Notes: a model not told the origin generated them from the sequence alone. A stretch of 64,000 nt of DNA from Siphonodentalium dalli (GCA_032622095.1 CP136069.1:17167273-17231272), one strand, 5' to 3'; shown: positions 24,855-35,741, numbered from the stretch's first letter. Translations and numbers: made by a program.

Positions 24855-25430
24855 CATGCTATACTGTGCATGGACGTGTGCAAATTTAACATCAACGATG
24901 GGTTGAAATTGTTCTTGTAATTTGATTTTCCAGCAATGAATTATTGCATATTTTCCTACTTTTGGTCCAACATTTTGACTGAAATGGCCTGTGTCCTCCT
25001 GGTCCCTCATGACCCCCGTGGCCAGCCAAAAAAACTGCTAATTATTTTCCTGTGCTTCTGTTCCAAATAATGAACTTAAATGGTCATCAGTTGGAAATTT
25101 TCCAACCTTCGTGGGGGTGTCAGGTTGGAAATTGTCAGCACTTGGAAAGCATGGGGCCAGTCTAATGCTATATAGGTTTTTGCGGTTTTCATGTTCAAAG
25201 TTTTCTCCCGCTGTGCCAAACTATGATCGGATTTTCAGGTTCAGATCTCTGATTTTTCTTCCACTGGCAGAACCATGGTCCGCCCAGTGCATGATCACAA
25301 GTCTACTGATCCATTCAGAATAGGCTACTATCCAGGCATGTGAAGGAACAGCCAAGGGGGTGCAATTTGAATTACGCAAATGTATTAGCCCCCCCCCACC
25401 CAACCGAGACCCTATAGCCGTACGTCCCTG
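24855..25430 (-). mobile_element. hAT-like terminal segment in right arm
   Basis: Inverse complement of 23,839-24,445, ending CCGTACGTCCCTG. Flanking bases are also inverted (CCATGGCG on both outer sides), so this is not a simple insertion with direct target duplication but part of the larger inverted duplication. Confidence 0.55.
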
Positions 25431-27865
25431 CACGCCATGGTTATTTTACCACGTAGTTTTAGATAGGCATACTGACGTAATATATAGTGATATAGCGCGT
25501 TGACCTCAACTTGCTATTAAATTGTTAAAACGGTACAACGTTTTCGTATAAAAATAAACTGGACCTGATTTCTTTCAGACAAGTTCAAAGCAAAATACCA
25601 CCTAAAGAATCATGTCCGACCTAAAATATGTATCAAATACCCACGAAATAGCGATATAAAACCAATAATTTCCACTCCTCAGAATAGTAACATTAATTTC
25701 GTCGCTTGGAAGTCAAAGCCACATTTTCTCACTAAATTTTATGTTTTAGAATTGATATAAAACTTCCGATTTTAGCCGTTTTGACGAAAACCCTTATGAA
25801 CGCTTTATGCCATTTTCAGAAATCATTTAAATTCGTCTTGAATTAAATGCGATGTTTGTTTCAACAGACGAATTATGAATTAAACACTCGAGTCTAATTC
25901 TAATTGAATTAGATTCGACGGTAGTGCGACGTTGTTCCAAGGGTAAGGCAAAACAAAAATAGTTGTGTTTCTGGTTTTTTTTTTAGCGCCCCTCTTAAAT
26001 CCTTTATGCTGAAAATGAGTCATATATTTGTCAGTCTATTTCTGGCACGGTGAACTTAGAAAGCGTTCTTTGTTAGTCTATTACTGGTATGGCGAACATA
26101 AAGAGCGTTAGTGTCAGTCTATTACTGATATGGTGAACACAAAGAGCGTTCGTGTCAGCCTATTGCTATTATGGTGAACATAAAGAGCGTGTTTGTGTCA
26201 ATCTATTACCGTACGGTGAACACAAAGAGCGTTCGTGGTCAGTCTATGACTGGTCCGGTGAACATAAAGAGCGTTCGTTGTCAGTTACTCTATCAATCCA
26301 CAAACATCTCTTAGTGATACTGTGCCGATTGTACCGACACATGTACAACTTGAAGCACTTCTATGCGGATTGGATTTGTATATGCATCGGAATAAGAAAT
26401 AAAACGTGAATCACTTACTTGCGGATTATGGCGAAAATGAAGTGCATTCTTTGTCATTATATTCCTGGTATGGTGAAAAAAGAGCGTTATAAGTGTCCAG
26501 TCTATTACTGATAGTACTGTTATTAATTGTAAAAAACCTATGTGGTATGTCGTTTACTGATAAAACTCATGTATTCTTCAATATGAAACAATAAAGAGCG
26601 TTCGTGGTCATTTTATTCCTGGTATAAATAAAGAACGTTCATCAATATATTCATTGTATGACGAGTATTTGTCTCATTTCTGGTAAGGCGAAAATACAGA
26701 GCGTTTCTGTCATTTCTGCGCGGTTACTTGAAAACTGCCAATACTGTTAAGTGACGTTGATAGGTGATGAGGGGATCTGCACACAAATATAATCCGCACA
26801 CATGGCTGAAAATACCGCCATATAATACCAGCCACCATATAATATACCATCATAATTTTCCGATTTGATGCCGAATAATGTAAACACATCTCTTAGTGAT
26901 ATTGTGACGACGAACGCGCTTTATTTTTGAACTTCAACATGAATCATATTGGTTACTTAATTCCTGGTGTGGGAGAAAATAAAGAGGGTTCCTGAGATGT
27001 GTATTTACTAGTATAGCGAAAACAAAGAGCGTTCATGTCAGTATATTACTATATGGCGAATACAAAGAGCGTTCATGTCAGTATATTATGGTATGGCGGA
27101 AACAAAGAGTGTTCATGACAGTATATCATTGTAAGGCGAACATAACGAGCGTCGTTCATGTCAGTATATTATTGTATGGCGAATATAAAGAGCGTTCGTG
27201 GCCAGTATATCACTGTATGGCGAATATAAAGAGCGTTGATGTCAATATATTACAGTATGGCGAATATAAAGAGCGTTAATGTCAGTATATTACTGTATGG
27301 CGAACACAAAGAGCGTTCGTGTCAGTATATCAATGTATGGTGAATATAAAGAGCGTTAACGTCAGTATATTCCTGTATGGCGAATATAAACAGCGTTCAT
27401 GTCAGTATATTATTGTATAGCGACTATAAAGAGCGTTCTGTGTCAGCATATCACAGTATGGCGAAAATAAAGAGCGTTCATGTCAGCATATCACTCTATG
27501 GCGAAAATAAAGAGCGTTCATGTCAGTATATTACTCTACGGCGAATATAAATAGCATTCATATCAGTATATTACTGTATGGTGAATGTAAATAGCGTCTA
27601 CTGTCGGTCGATTCTGATCCTTTTGTCGCTCATGTTTGCGCGGAAACTGGAAAACAGCCAATACTTTTACGAAAATATGTCAGGTGGGAGGGGCTCTGCA
27701 CAAAAATCCACACACATGGTTGAAAAAGTATGCCGCCCAATTTGGACCTACCAGCGCCCCCTTATAATTTAACATTTTGATGCTGCATAATGTTAAAAAT
27801 ATCTCTTAGATATACTGTGATCACGAACGCTCTTTATATGCCACACGCTTTTTCTCAGGGTGTTG

Positions 27866-28042
27866 TCGCTAAGAAAGCAAGCAAAACTTAAATGAAAATA
27901 AAGTCAAAATTAATAATAGGCGCGTCACTATAACAAAGGCACTTATATAACATTATATCAATAGGCAATTTATTAAAGTGGGCGGCCATTTTAAATTTTG
28001 ATTTTGTTCAATTTAATTTGTTTCTAGCTCGCTTTTTTATGA
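27866..28042. mobile_element. MITE-like element copy, unit E
   Basis: Positional equivalent of 10,936-11,112 in unit E. Its presence in A, B and E means it was part of the unit before these copies separated. Confidence 0.65.
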
Positions 28043-29214
28043 AATTCACCGCGTGCTAAGGCAACAATGAACACAATATGTTGAATCTGATTCTTATATA
28101 TGTAGCAATTCAAGATACCCATACTATAAAGGTGACATAAACTAGATAGGTTCACTTGATCAGACATTTCATACATTTATCTTTACTAAAATGCTGTATA
28201 TTTTGAGAACTACATTTAAGGCGACATTAAGCGGGTGTACATTTAATTATTGCCTAAATACCTGGTATGCCGAAAATAAAGAGCGTTCTTTGTCAGTATA
28301 TTACTGGTAAGGTGGACACCAAGAACGTTCTTGGTTAGTCTATAACTGGTATGGTGGAAATTAAGATAAATCGTATAATGTCTATTCCTGGTATGACGAA
28401 AAATAATGAGCGTTTTTCGTCAGTCTATTCCTGTTAAAATTCCCGTATTCTGGTATGGCGAAAATAAAGAGCGTTCGTGGTCAGTCTATTCATTGTATGG
28501 CGAAAAATATTTATGTTAACATTATCGTATACTGTTATGGTGAAAACATAACGAGCGCTTATACTTTTACATGACGTTGATGAGTGGTGAGGGGTATGCA
28601 AAAAACTGTGGGCTGAAAATTCCACACATTTGACAGCCACCATACACTAACAGCCACCATACAATATACCATTATATGTTTTTTCCCGATTTGATGCTGA
28701 ATAATGAAAACACATCTCTTTGACGTTCTCTTTGAACGTTCTTATTTTTTTGCACTTAACTTGAAATATTTTGGTTATTGTAGTTCTGGTGTTGATGAAA
28801 ATGAAGAGTGTTCTTGATATGTGTATTTACTAGTATAACGAAAATAAAAAGCGTTTGTGTCAGTCAATTACTGATAATGCGTACATAAAGAGCGTTTGTT
28901 ACCAGCCGATTGGTGAAAATAAAGAGCACTTTGTTGTCATTCTGGATATGGCGAACATAAAGAGCGTTTTTTTTCCATTTCTGTGCGGACACTGGGAAAC
29001 AGACAATACTTTTACATTACGTTGATATGTGCGAGGGGTCTGAATTTATTAAACCACACACACATTCCTGAAATATATGGCGCCCAACTTGGAGCCACCA
29101 GCGCTGCTTATAGTTTGACATTTGGATGCTGCATAATGTTAACACGTATCTCTTTAGTGATATCGTGGTCACGACCGCCCTTTATTTTCGCAATTCAACA
29201 TGTTCGTTCATCGT

Positions 29215-29640
29215 TCAATGTTTATTTACTCAAATCACAGTATGTGATGCAAGAAACATTTATAATTATACAGTGCATGGCATGTCATTGGTGTAATAAT
29301 CAAAGTCGACAACAACAAAAATGGTTGTGATAGAAACGTATTCTATACGCACATAGTGTGCGAATGGGATGGTTGGGTTGATAAGGTCAGCGGTGATCCA
29401 AAATAATTTCGAAGATTTTTGATGAATCCGCATAGCTTATAGAAGCATACATTATTTTTTGGGTTCATTATATTTATGAAATTATGAACATGTTTTTGTT
29501 CTGTCAAGTGTAAGGGCAAAAATCGTCTCCGGGGTGAGTTCAATTGGTTACAGTCCATTATGTAGTGATATTCATTCCCTATTTCGCTCTTATTACACAG
29601 CGTGCATGAAGCTATGTATGCCACATTCTTATCATCAGGG
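29215..29640 (-). mobile_element. 3'-terminal fragment of a non-LTR retrotransposon (LINE)
   Basis: This block interrupts unit E and is absent from the other units. It encodes the C-terminal tail of a LINE ORF2 on the minus strand, followed by about 130 bp of AT-rich 3' sequence down to about 29,215. The 5' part, including reverse transcriptase, is missing, as expected for 5'-truncated LINE insertions. Confidence 0.65.
29343..29624 (-). pseudogene. LINE ORF2 C-terminal zinc-binding tail
   Basis: The 93-codon frame contains CTLCN, then IGNEYHYIMDC about ten residues later, then spaced basic/hydrophobic segments ending LCGFIKNL and a stop. The spacing C-x2-C-x8-H-x4-C and the following helix-like block are the hallmark of the region after the reverse transcriptase in CR1/L2-like LINEs. 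The frame is open to the left of the first M-like codon for some residues but has no catalytic domains. It is a fragment and unlikely to be expressed as a protein. The family call rests on motif spacing only. Confidence 0.6.
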
Positions 29641-30171
29641 GCTTGTCGTTATGAAAACAAGCAAAACTCTGTCTGTCTTATTTCTGCGCGGACACTTGAA
29701 AACAGCCAATACTTTAAAGTGACGTTGATATGTGGAGAAGGGGTCTGCAAAAAACAACAAACAAACAGACAATCCACAAACGACCGAAAAACGCCGCCCA
29801 ATTGGAAACCACCGGATAATACCAGCCTCCGTATAATATGCCATTAACATTTTCAGATTTGATGCTGAATAATGTAAACACATCTCTTAATGATACTGTG
29901 ACGATGAACGCTCTTTATTTTGTGCACTTCAACATTAAACAATATGGTTATTGTAATAAAGAGCGTTCTTGGTATGTGTGTGTTTACTAGTATTGTGAAA
30001 ATAAAGAACGTCCGTTGTCAGTATATTATAGGTATGGCGAACATAAATAGCGTACATTATCGTCATATCAGGGATGTTGCGAACACAAAGAGCGTTTCTT
30101 GTCAGAGCGATTGTGCGGACTCTGGAAAAGTCAATACTTGTACGTGATGTTGATATGAGGAATTTAATTTA

Positions 30172-30475
30172 TATGTATCGGAGTAAGTTATTAAACACGA
30201 ATCACTCACATGCATATTTAGTGTGTATATGCATAGGAGTAAGTTATTAAACACGAATCACTCACATGCAGATTTAGTGTGTATATGCATCGGAGTAAGT
30301 TATTAAACACAAATCACTCACATGCATATTTAGTGTGTATATGCATCGGAGTAAGTTATTAAACACGAATTACTCACATGCATATTTAGTGTGTATATGC
30401 ATCGGAGTAAGTTATTAAACACGAATCATTCACATGCAGATTTAATGTGTATATGCATCGGAATAAGTTAATCGG
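30172..30475. repeat. 56 bp tandem array (about 5.5 copies)
   Basis: Copies start at 30,172, 30,228, 30,284, 30,340, 30,396 and 30,452. Each contains TATGCATCGGAGTAAGTTAT and CTCACATGCA. The unit is an amplified version of the segment at 837 and 9,438 of the large unit (ATGCATCGGAATAAG...TCACTTACATGCGGA). Confidence 0.92.
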
Positions 30476-31106
30476 TTCATATAGTGTACAAACAAACAAA
30501 ACACTCTCGCATTCTTTAACACAAAACAACGAGGAACGTTCGTGGTCTGTCTATTCCTAATAAAACTCCCGCTATTCTTCAACCTGAAACACCGATGAAC
30601 GAGATGATGCCGCAAACACATATCTTAGTGATACATTTATCACGAACGCTCTTTATTTTCGCAATTCAACATGAACAAGAGCATTCTTGGTTAGTCTATT
30701 CCTTGTATGGCCCAAATATAGAGCTTAGTTGTCAGTCTATTGGGTCAGTGTTATGGTGTCAGTCTATTCCTGGTATGATGAAAATAAAGAGCGTACTTGG
30801 TTTGTCTATCAATGGTATGGTGAAATTACAGATCGTTAGTTGTCAGTCTATTCCTGGTATGGTGAAAATAAAGAGCTTACTTGGTCTGTCTATTACTTGT
30901 ATGGTGAAAATAAAGAGCGTTAGTTGTCAGTGTATTCCTGGTATGGTGAAAATAAAGAGCATTCTAAATATGTCTATTACTGGTATGGCGAAAATAAAGA
31001 GCGTCCTTGGTATGTCTATTCCTGATTTGGTGAAATAAAGAACGTTCGTGGTTAGGTTATTCCTGTTAAAAATATCGTATTCTTCAACACGAAACATTAA
31101 AGACAT

Positions 31107-31172
31107 GCGGTGGTGAACTCGCTTGTTTACATTACGAATCGTGAGGTGGTGAACTTGCTTGTTTACATTACG
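31107..31172. repeat. 36 bp direct duplication at the satellite edge
   Basis: GGTGGTGAAC(T)(C/T)GCTTG followed by TTTACATTACGAAT appears twice, 36 bp apart, just after the last macrosatellite sequence. This is where satellite sequence gives way to the gene's upstream region. Confidence 0.8.
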
Positions 31173-31619
31173 AATATTTGATTTCTAAGATATCCGGATT
31201 TATGATGGCCTTATTTCTACACGGACTTACGATTAGGGTTTTTTCGACGAATAATCGAATCAAATCGAATACTGGGTGAATTAATAATAACTACCCCACG
31301 AGATATGGCTAATAAATTCTGAATTTAATTTGGTGGGAACATATACACTGATTTTGATTATATTTTTTTAAGCCACATATAATAATAATCCTCATACGTG
31401 TGAGTGGTTCAGCGCCGTTATACGCTAGCGTACAGTTATGGTATCATTAGTTATGTCAAAACAGGCAACGATGTTAACCAGTTCTGAATAATTTATTCGG
31501 TCAAAATCTGATCACATATAGCTTGTGTTTTATGGTGTGTTTATCTCCGACATTAAATTAAATTTATCTGTCTTATTTTATCTTATGTTATCTCATTTTA
31601 TTCTGTTCTATATTTTAAG
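31173..31619. other. Region upstream of the TSP1-repeat gene
   Basis: No gene recognised. The last 60 bp are T-rich and end TATTTTAAG immediately before the ATG, which also looks like a splice acceptor, so the 5' untranslated region may be spliced with the acceptor at 31,619. Transcription start and promoter cannot be placed from sequence. Confidence 0.4.
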
Positions 31620-31974
31620 ATGCCGTTTCAATTGTTGTTTGCCATGGCAATCACCATTGTCCTGTGTGGCGTATGCATTGAGGGTGGTCGACCTAAGTAT
31701 AGTACTAGTAAATCGAATTTACACGGAGTACAGCCCGACACAACGTACGATAACGTCACTATCAAGAAACGCATCTCCGATGACCACACAACCAGTAAAC
31801 CTTCAACAGACGAGCACCCGACCAGTAAACCTTCAACAGACGAGCACACAACCAGTAAACCTTCAACAGACGAACTGACAGAATGCGAAAAGGCAACCAT
31901 CCAGCGTCACATTGTCGTCGAACATGGCGACTTTAGCGCCTTTATTGTCGAATCGGAGTATGGCGACCAGCCAG
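31620..31974 (+). CDS. TSP1-repeat protein, exon 1: signal peptide and Ser/Thr/Pro stalk
   Basis: First coding exon of the multi-TSP1 gene. The ATG has an A at -3. Residues 1-18 are hydrophobic (FQLLFAMAITIVLCGVCI) and form a classical secretory signal, with probable cleavage near residues 18-22. Residues 57-86 contain three perfect 30 bp/10-residue repeats of the TSKPSTDE type (31,791-31,880), a Ser/Thr/Pro-rich stretch likely to be O-glycosylated. A following 30-residue segment begins with a lone Cys. The frame reaches CCA G|GT at 31,974/31,975, a phase-1 donor, exactly matching the phase of every downstream TSP1 exon. If the donor is ignored the frame stops three codons later. Secretion or membrane export is inferred from the signal peptide. 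The mature domain has no family match. Confidence 0.75.
31791..31880 (+). repeat. Three in-frame 30 bp repeats in exon 1
   Basis: Three adjacent copies of ACCAGTAAACCTTCAACAGA plus GAGCAC, differing only in the last codons. They encode 10-residue Ser/Thr/Pro/Asp units and keep frame, so copy-number change would be tolerated. Confidence 0.95.
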
Positions 31975-32875
31975 GTAACTAACTAATAACAAACTAAATA
32001 ACCAACTCACTCACTCACTCACTAAGTAACTAATCAACTGACTAACTAACTTAATATGTAACTAGCTAACTACTAAACTAGCACACTTACTCAATAACTA
32101 AGTAACTAACTAACCAACTCCCTAATTAACTAAGAAAGTAACTTACCAACCAACACATTAAATAAATAACTAACTAACATACCAACTAACTAAATTGCTG
32201 ACTCATTAACTTGCTAGCGAACTAACTAACGCACTAACTAACTCACTAAATAAATTGCCCACTAACTAACTCACAAACTTACCCGCTAACTAACTAACTC
32301 AGTAACTAACTAACTAACTAAGTAACTAACCAAGTAACTAACCAAGTAACTAACTAAGTAACCAACTAACAAATTAACAACTAACACACTGATTAACTAA
32401 GTAACTTACTCACTAACTCTAACTAAGTAACTAACTAAACAACTAACAAATTAACTAACTAACTAACACACTAATTTACCAACTATCTATATGACTAACT
32501 CACAAACTAACTAACTAACTAACTAAATGACTATAACTAACAAATAACTAACTGATTTACTCATTACTAACTCGCTAAGTAACTAAATGGCTTACTAACT
32601 AAGTTACCTACTAACGCACTCTCTTACTAACTCGTTGAATAATTCACTAACTATATATCAATAGTAACTAACTAACTTACTCAGTAACTTACTAACTAAC
32701 TAACTAACATACTCAGTAGCTAACTCACTCACTAAACTAAAAAACTAAACTAGCTCACTAACTAACTAACAAACTAACTCTCTAAGTAACTAACTTACTC
32801 ACTGAGTAACTAACTAACTACCTAACTCACTCACTAGGTAACCAACTAACTCACTAAAGTAACTAAACTAATTCT
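31975..32875. repeat. 0.9 kb degenerate (AACT)n tract at the start of intron 1
   Basis: Long run of AACT/CTAA/TCAC-type tetranucleotides broken by ACTCACTCACTA and AAGTAACTAAC variants. It begins within the splice donor itself (CAG|GTAACTAACTAA), so the donor GTAACT is the first element of the array, and many further AGTAACT donor look-alikes occur downstream. Confidence 0.95.
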
Positions 32876-34181
32876 AGTTTTTGAAGGAAGCCATATAATA
32901 GCTAGTGTAGGCAACGATGTGGTGTCACCCACAGGGTGCCTCTCACCTTTGTCAGTGCGCACCTCGGTGTGTCGTCTGCTTCAGAGTTTTTGGGGCGCCC
33001 TATATGTTTAAATGTTAAAGACATATTATGGACTTGTTCGGGTGCGTGGAACTGATAGATTAGTATTCAGCGCTATGCCAACTGGGGGAATGTAGCATTC
33101 TACTAACATCGCCCAAAATCTCAAAGAAATCGACCATACAACTCCATAGAAAACACAGTCTGAACTACGCTGAATTGTAAATATTTACGATTCGGGACGC
33201 AAAAATCTGTGATAAGCTAACGCAAATGATTTCGCCATCGATACTCATTGCAGTTAATAAATATATAAGACTGGCTGTGTGTGTTGTAATTTTGGATTAA
33301 TATTCATAAAAATAACTATACCCTGAGCAAGATTATTGTCCATTTCTATTTAATCACACAACCGGAGTGTTTCACATCACTTTAAGAGCCAGTTCTGGTG
33401 ACGATGGAGCATAACATAAAGGAGACTGATGAGTTAAACGGACATGGTTCGTTCGAAAAGGCATGTTAAAGGGACACAAGTAACTTCTAGTTGGTACCGT
33501 AAGTACACAAGGCACTTCTAGCTGGTACCGTAAATACACAAGGAACTTCTAGTTTGTACCGTAGATACACAAATAAAATAATTCAGGCATAACATAATAT
33601 AATTCCCTGTATAATAATATCCAGTAATCAGAAAGTTATGCTTTTAATTCCAAACGCAGTCACTACAGCATAACATAACAATTTCGTTAGTTATCACTGA
33701 GACACGAAACACGCCATACTAAAGTCAGCATTACATTATAAGGCCGGCACTTGTGCATAAGTATCCACGCTCAATGTTACGCGGAGTATATCAACTGACA
33801 ACATTAAGTTATTCTAGGATTGTAATGATATCCCGTCACTCCATAACAGTACACATTCTGATAGTTTACATGGCGGTCGTATAGTTAGAAGTGTTCAATA
33901 TAAACGTCCCTAATATTTATAAGAGTTTGATTGCAGTAAAACAAGCGAATTAATAGGTGGTACCAACCGAGGAGAGTGGACCAATATGGATAACCGCCAT
34001 ATACAATACATTCATCTATGAACTCAGGGGACAACAGGAAGACGGCCTATTTTGGCCATGTCGCCCCCTGTGCAATAATAATTTATATGTTATTTGTGAC
34101 CATTTGTATATTGACATGATTTATTGCACAAATAAAATATTCATTCATAAGATTCAAACACGAACGATGTTTTTATTCTAG
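32876..34181. other. Rest of intron 1
   Basis: No gene seen. It contains a three-copy, roughly 33 bp tandem repeat at 33,478-33,580 (ACTTCTAG(T/C)TGGTACCGTA plus ACACAAG). The intron ends in a T-rich tract TTTTTATTCTAG at 34,181, a good acceptor. Confidence 0.6.
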
Positions 34182-34349
34182 TTAATGGACAATGGTCTCG
34201 ATGGACGGATAGCGACTGTCTGGGTCCATGTGAACATGGTTACAGGGTCCGATTAAGAACCTGCACGGAACCGACACCAAGTTACGGAGGCGCACAATGT
34301 GAAGGTCCCACTATGCAAACTGAGGCTTGTGTTAAGGACAGCTGCCCAG
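34182..34349 (+). CDS. TSP1-repeat protein, exon 2: TSP1 domain 1
   Basis: A 168 bp exon (56 codons) starting after TTCTAG in phase 1 and ending CCA G|GT. It encodes one complete thrombospondin type-1 repeat: NGQWSRW (WxxW tryptophan ladder and potential C-mannosylation site), CLGPC, an arginine strand RVRLRTC, then YGGAQC, TEAC and DSC, six cysteines in all. The CSxTC motif is altered to CLGPC, so the usual CSVTCG O-fucosylation site is not conserved here. TSP1 domains act in extracellular adhesion and ligand binding. The exon is symmetric (phase 1-1), so it can be duplicated or skipped without frameshift. Confidence 0.88.
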
Positions 34350-34914
34350 GTTTGTTATGTCTTTACTAGTCTGAAACGCAATGTCACTATTAAAGACTCC
34401 CAATGGCCTTCTTCTGATATATCGTGTGGTTTGTCCATAGAAACATGATAATATCGCTATACAATATACACGTCCAATACCTTGCTCGTATTTCAATTCG
34501 CGCAGTGCTATGTTTCACTCGGTTTTTAATTTGCGCACGTTGAATTCGTGTACCCTGCTACGAGAACTCAAACCTGACAAAAACAGTTTCGGCATTAGTG
34601 TATAATATAGAGTTATCGGACATAGTAATCGTTCTTGTGGGTACTTGTTTAAATAGTACTAGCTGAGCTATCCGGCGTTGCTCGGGTGAAGAATGTGTTA
34701 ACTCTCAGTGGCCCTTCAAGTCATTTAAAATAGTTATTAGTCATCTGGGGTAAATATCATCTATTACATGACCCCTTTAATGGGGTACTGTACACTAAAT
34801 ACGTCCATTTTTGGGACCACCTTTTATAATCAACAGAATATATGCAACAAATGAATGAATTGCGCCAAGGATTAGCTCAAAATACACTCATGTGCTCTAT
34901 AAAAACAACATGGT

Positions 34915-34970
34915 AATTATAATGAAAATGATTTTATGACTGGGGTCATAAATTTCTTTTCATTATAATT
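34915..34970. repeat. Nested hairpin in intron 2
   Basis: Outer arms AATTATAATGAAAA (34,915-34,928) and TTTTCATTATAATT (34,957-34,970) are perfect complements. An inner stem TTTATGAC/GTCATAAA lies at 34,933-34,952 with a TGGG loop. Confidence 0.9.
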
Positions 34971-35290
34971 ATCAGTTGACGGCATGGGTTGGTGTCCCGC
35001 CCCAAATACATCACAGAAACACTCCCATCCCTCATTCCACACCCACGGGGTAAGGGGTGTTGTGTTTCGATGTTCTATTTGTGATGGGCCATCTACACAT
35101 GCCGTCAACTTGGCAGAAATCCTTACTGTTCTCGAAAATGGTCCATACCACATTTCACCCCGGGATTGTACCCCGGGGTTGCGGGGTGAGGGGTTGGTGT
35201 TTCTATGGGGTATTTGAGGCGAGCCACCCACACATTCCATCAGAGTTACCGACATGTGGTATCCGCCTTTAATCTCACTGCGGTAATATT
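34971..35290. repeat. Diverged two-copy direct repeat in intron 2
   Basis: Two related blocks (about 34,990-35,115 and 35,150-35,260) share GGGGT(A/G)AGGGGT...GTGTTTC...ATTTG and (A/C)CACAT(G/T)CC. GTTGACGGCATG at 34,976 and CATGCCGTCAAC at 35,098 are inverse copies bounding the first block. The minus-strand open frame here (34,917-35,354) mirrors this repeat and is not called a gene. Possibly a small transposable element. Confidence 0.5.
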
Positions 35291-35387
35291 TTAAAACTGC
35301 GATAACCAAGAAAATTTCCGCAGCGTTCATTTTTGTTTGGGGCCTCAAAAACACAAGTTAAATCTATAAACATTTTGAAACACGTGA

Positions 35388-35741
35388 GTGTTCGACTTCC
35401 ATCTCCATTTTCAATCACTTAAAAACGGTATGAAGATATACACCAATGCCGATATGACGTGCAAGACAGTAAATCTGATATGCTGTATAGTGTGTGATGG
35501 ATGCGGAGAAAGCTATATTGGGGAAACTGGCAATAGTGTGGTTGAGCGTATGCGAATCCACCGACAGCATATTAAGCAGCCAGAATACAGGAAGATTCCA
35601 TTGAGTGCCCATCTGGACGATTGTGGAAGAAAGAGTTTCCATGTCTTCCCGTTCTGCAAGATGTACAAGAGCAAAATACATCGCAAGATTCGGGAAGATT
35701 TCTTCAAAATCCTGTTCAAAGCAAAACTAAATGCTGACTAA
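35388..35741 (+). pseudogene. Penelope-like element fragment: GIY-YIG endonuclease domain
   Basis: The 117-codon frame includes CIVCDGCGESYIGETGNSVVERM at about residues 33-55 and HRQHI soon after; about 20 residues further on come LSAHLDDC, then FHVFPFCKM, R-x2-ED-x-FK and a terminal KLNAD. The CxxC-GxxYIGETG block, the conserved Arg in VVERM, the His and the Glu in the RED segment are the order seen in GIY-YIG nuclease domains fused to the C-terminus of Penelope-like retroelement reverse transcriptase. The reverse transcriptase is absent: the frame is closed by TGA immediately upstream. Downstream, 35,790-35,830 reads like a typical Penelope 3' tail (GTCTACTGAAGAGCATATGT). It is a 5'-truncated insertion in intron 2, on the same strand as the gene. 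Expression is unlikely. A domesticated GIY-YIG exon is the only alternative, but no flanking splice signals suggest it. Confidence 0.75.

Larger units (their letters stand above)
23358..25944. repeat. 2.6 kb foldback palindrome (1.1 kb arms)
   Basis: The left arm 23,358-24,464 is the inverse complement of the right arm 24,821-25,944, with small indels (for example about 33 bp extra near 25,705 in the right arm). The outer ends read ACCTTTGGAACAAACGTCG and, on the opposite strand, ACCCTTGGAAC. The motif AACAAACGTCGC(A/G)CTACCGACGA and variants recur at both ends and several times in the 356 bp centre (24,465-24,820), in both orientations, as in foldback or subterminal-repeat DNA transposons. 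Each arm encloses an hAT-like end (23,839 and 25,430). It contains no transposase-like frame. Confidence 0.88.
26020..31100. repeat. Macrosatellite unit E, beyond the foldback
   Basis: The family resumes mid-unit to the right of the 2.6 kb foldback, in the same orientation. It parallels 560-3,370 of unit A and then the unit end (the part at 7,700-8,160). It lacks the 760-816 hairpin and the terminal 46 bp array. It has gained a LINE fragment (29,215-29,640) and a 56 bp array (30,172-30,475). Divergence from units A and B is visibly greater than between A and B. Confidence 0.85.

Noticed and set aside
31525-31878. Alternative 117-codon frame overlapping exon 1
   Set aside because: It lacks the donor phase that matches downstream exons and reads the repeat out of frame (PVNLQQTST).
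31975-32875. (AACT)n tract as telomeric or subtelomeric repeat
   Set aside because: The unit is not a known telomere repeat, is degenerate and sits within an intron.
34917-35354. 145-codon minus-strand frame with HRNTNP repeats
   Set aside because: It mirrors a two-copy DNA repeat with inverted ends; more likely a small mobile element than a gene.
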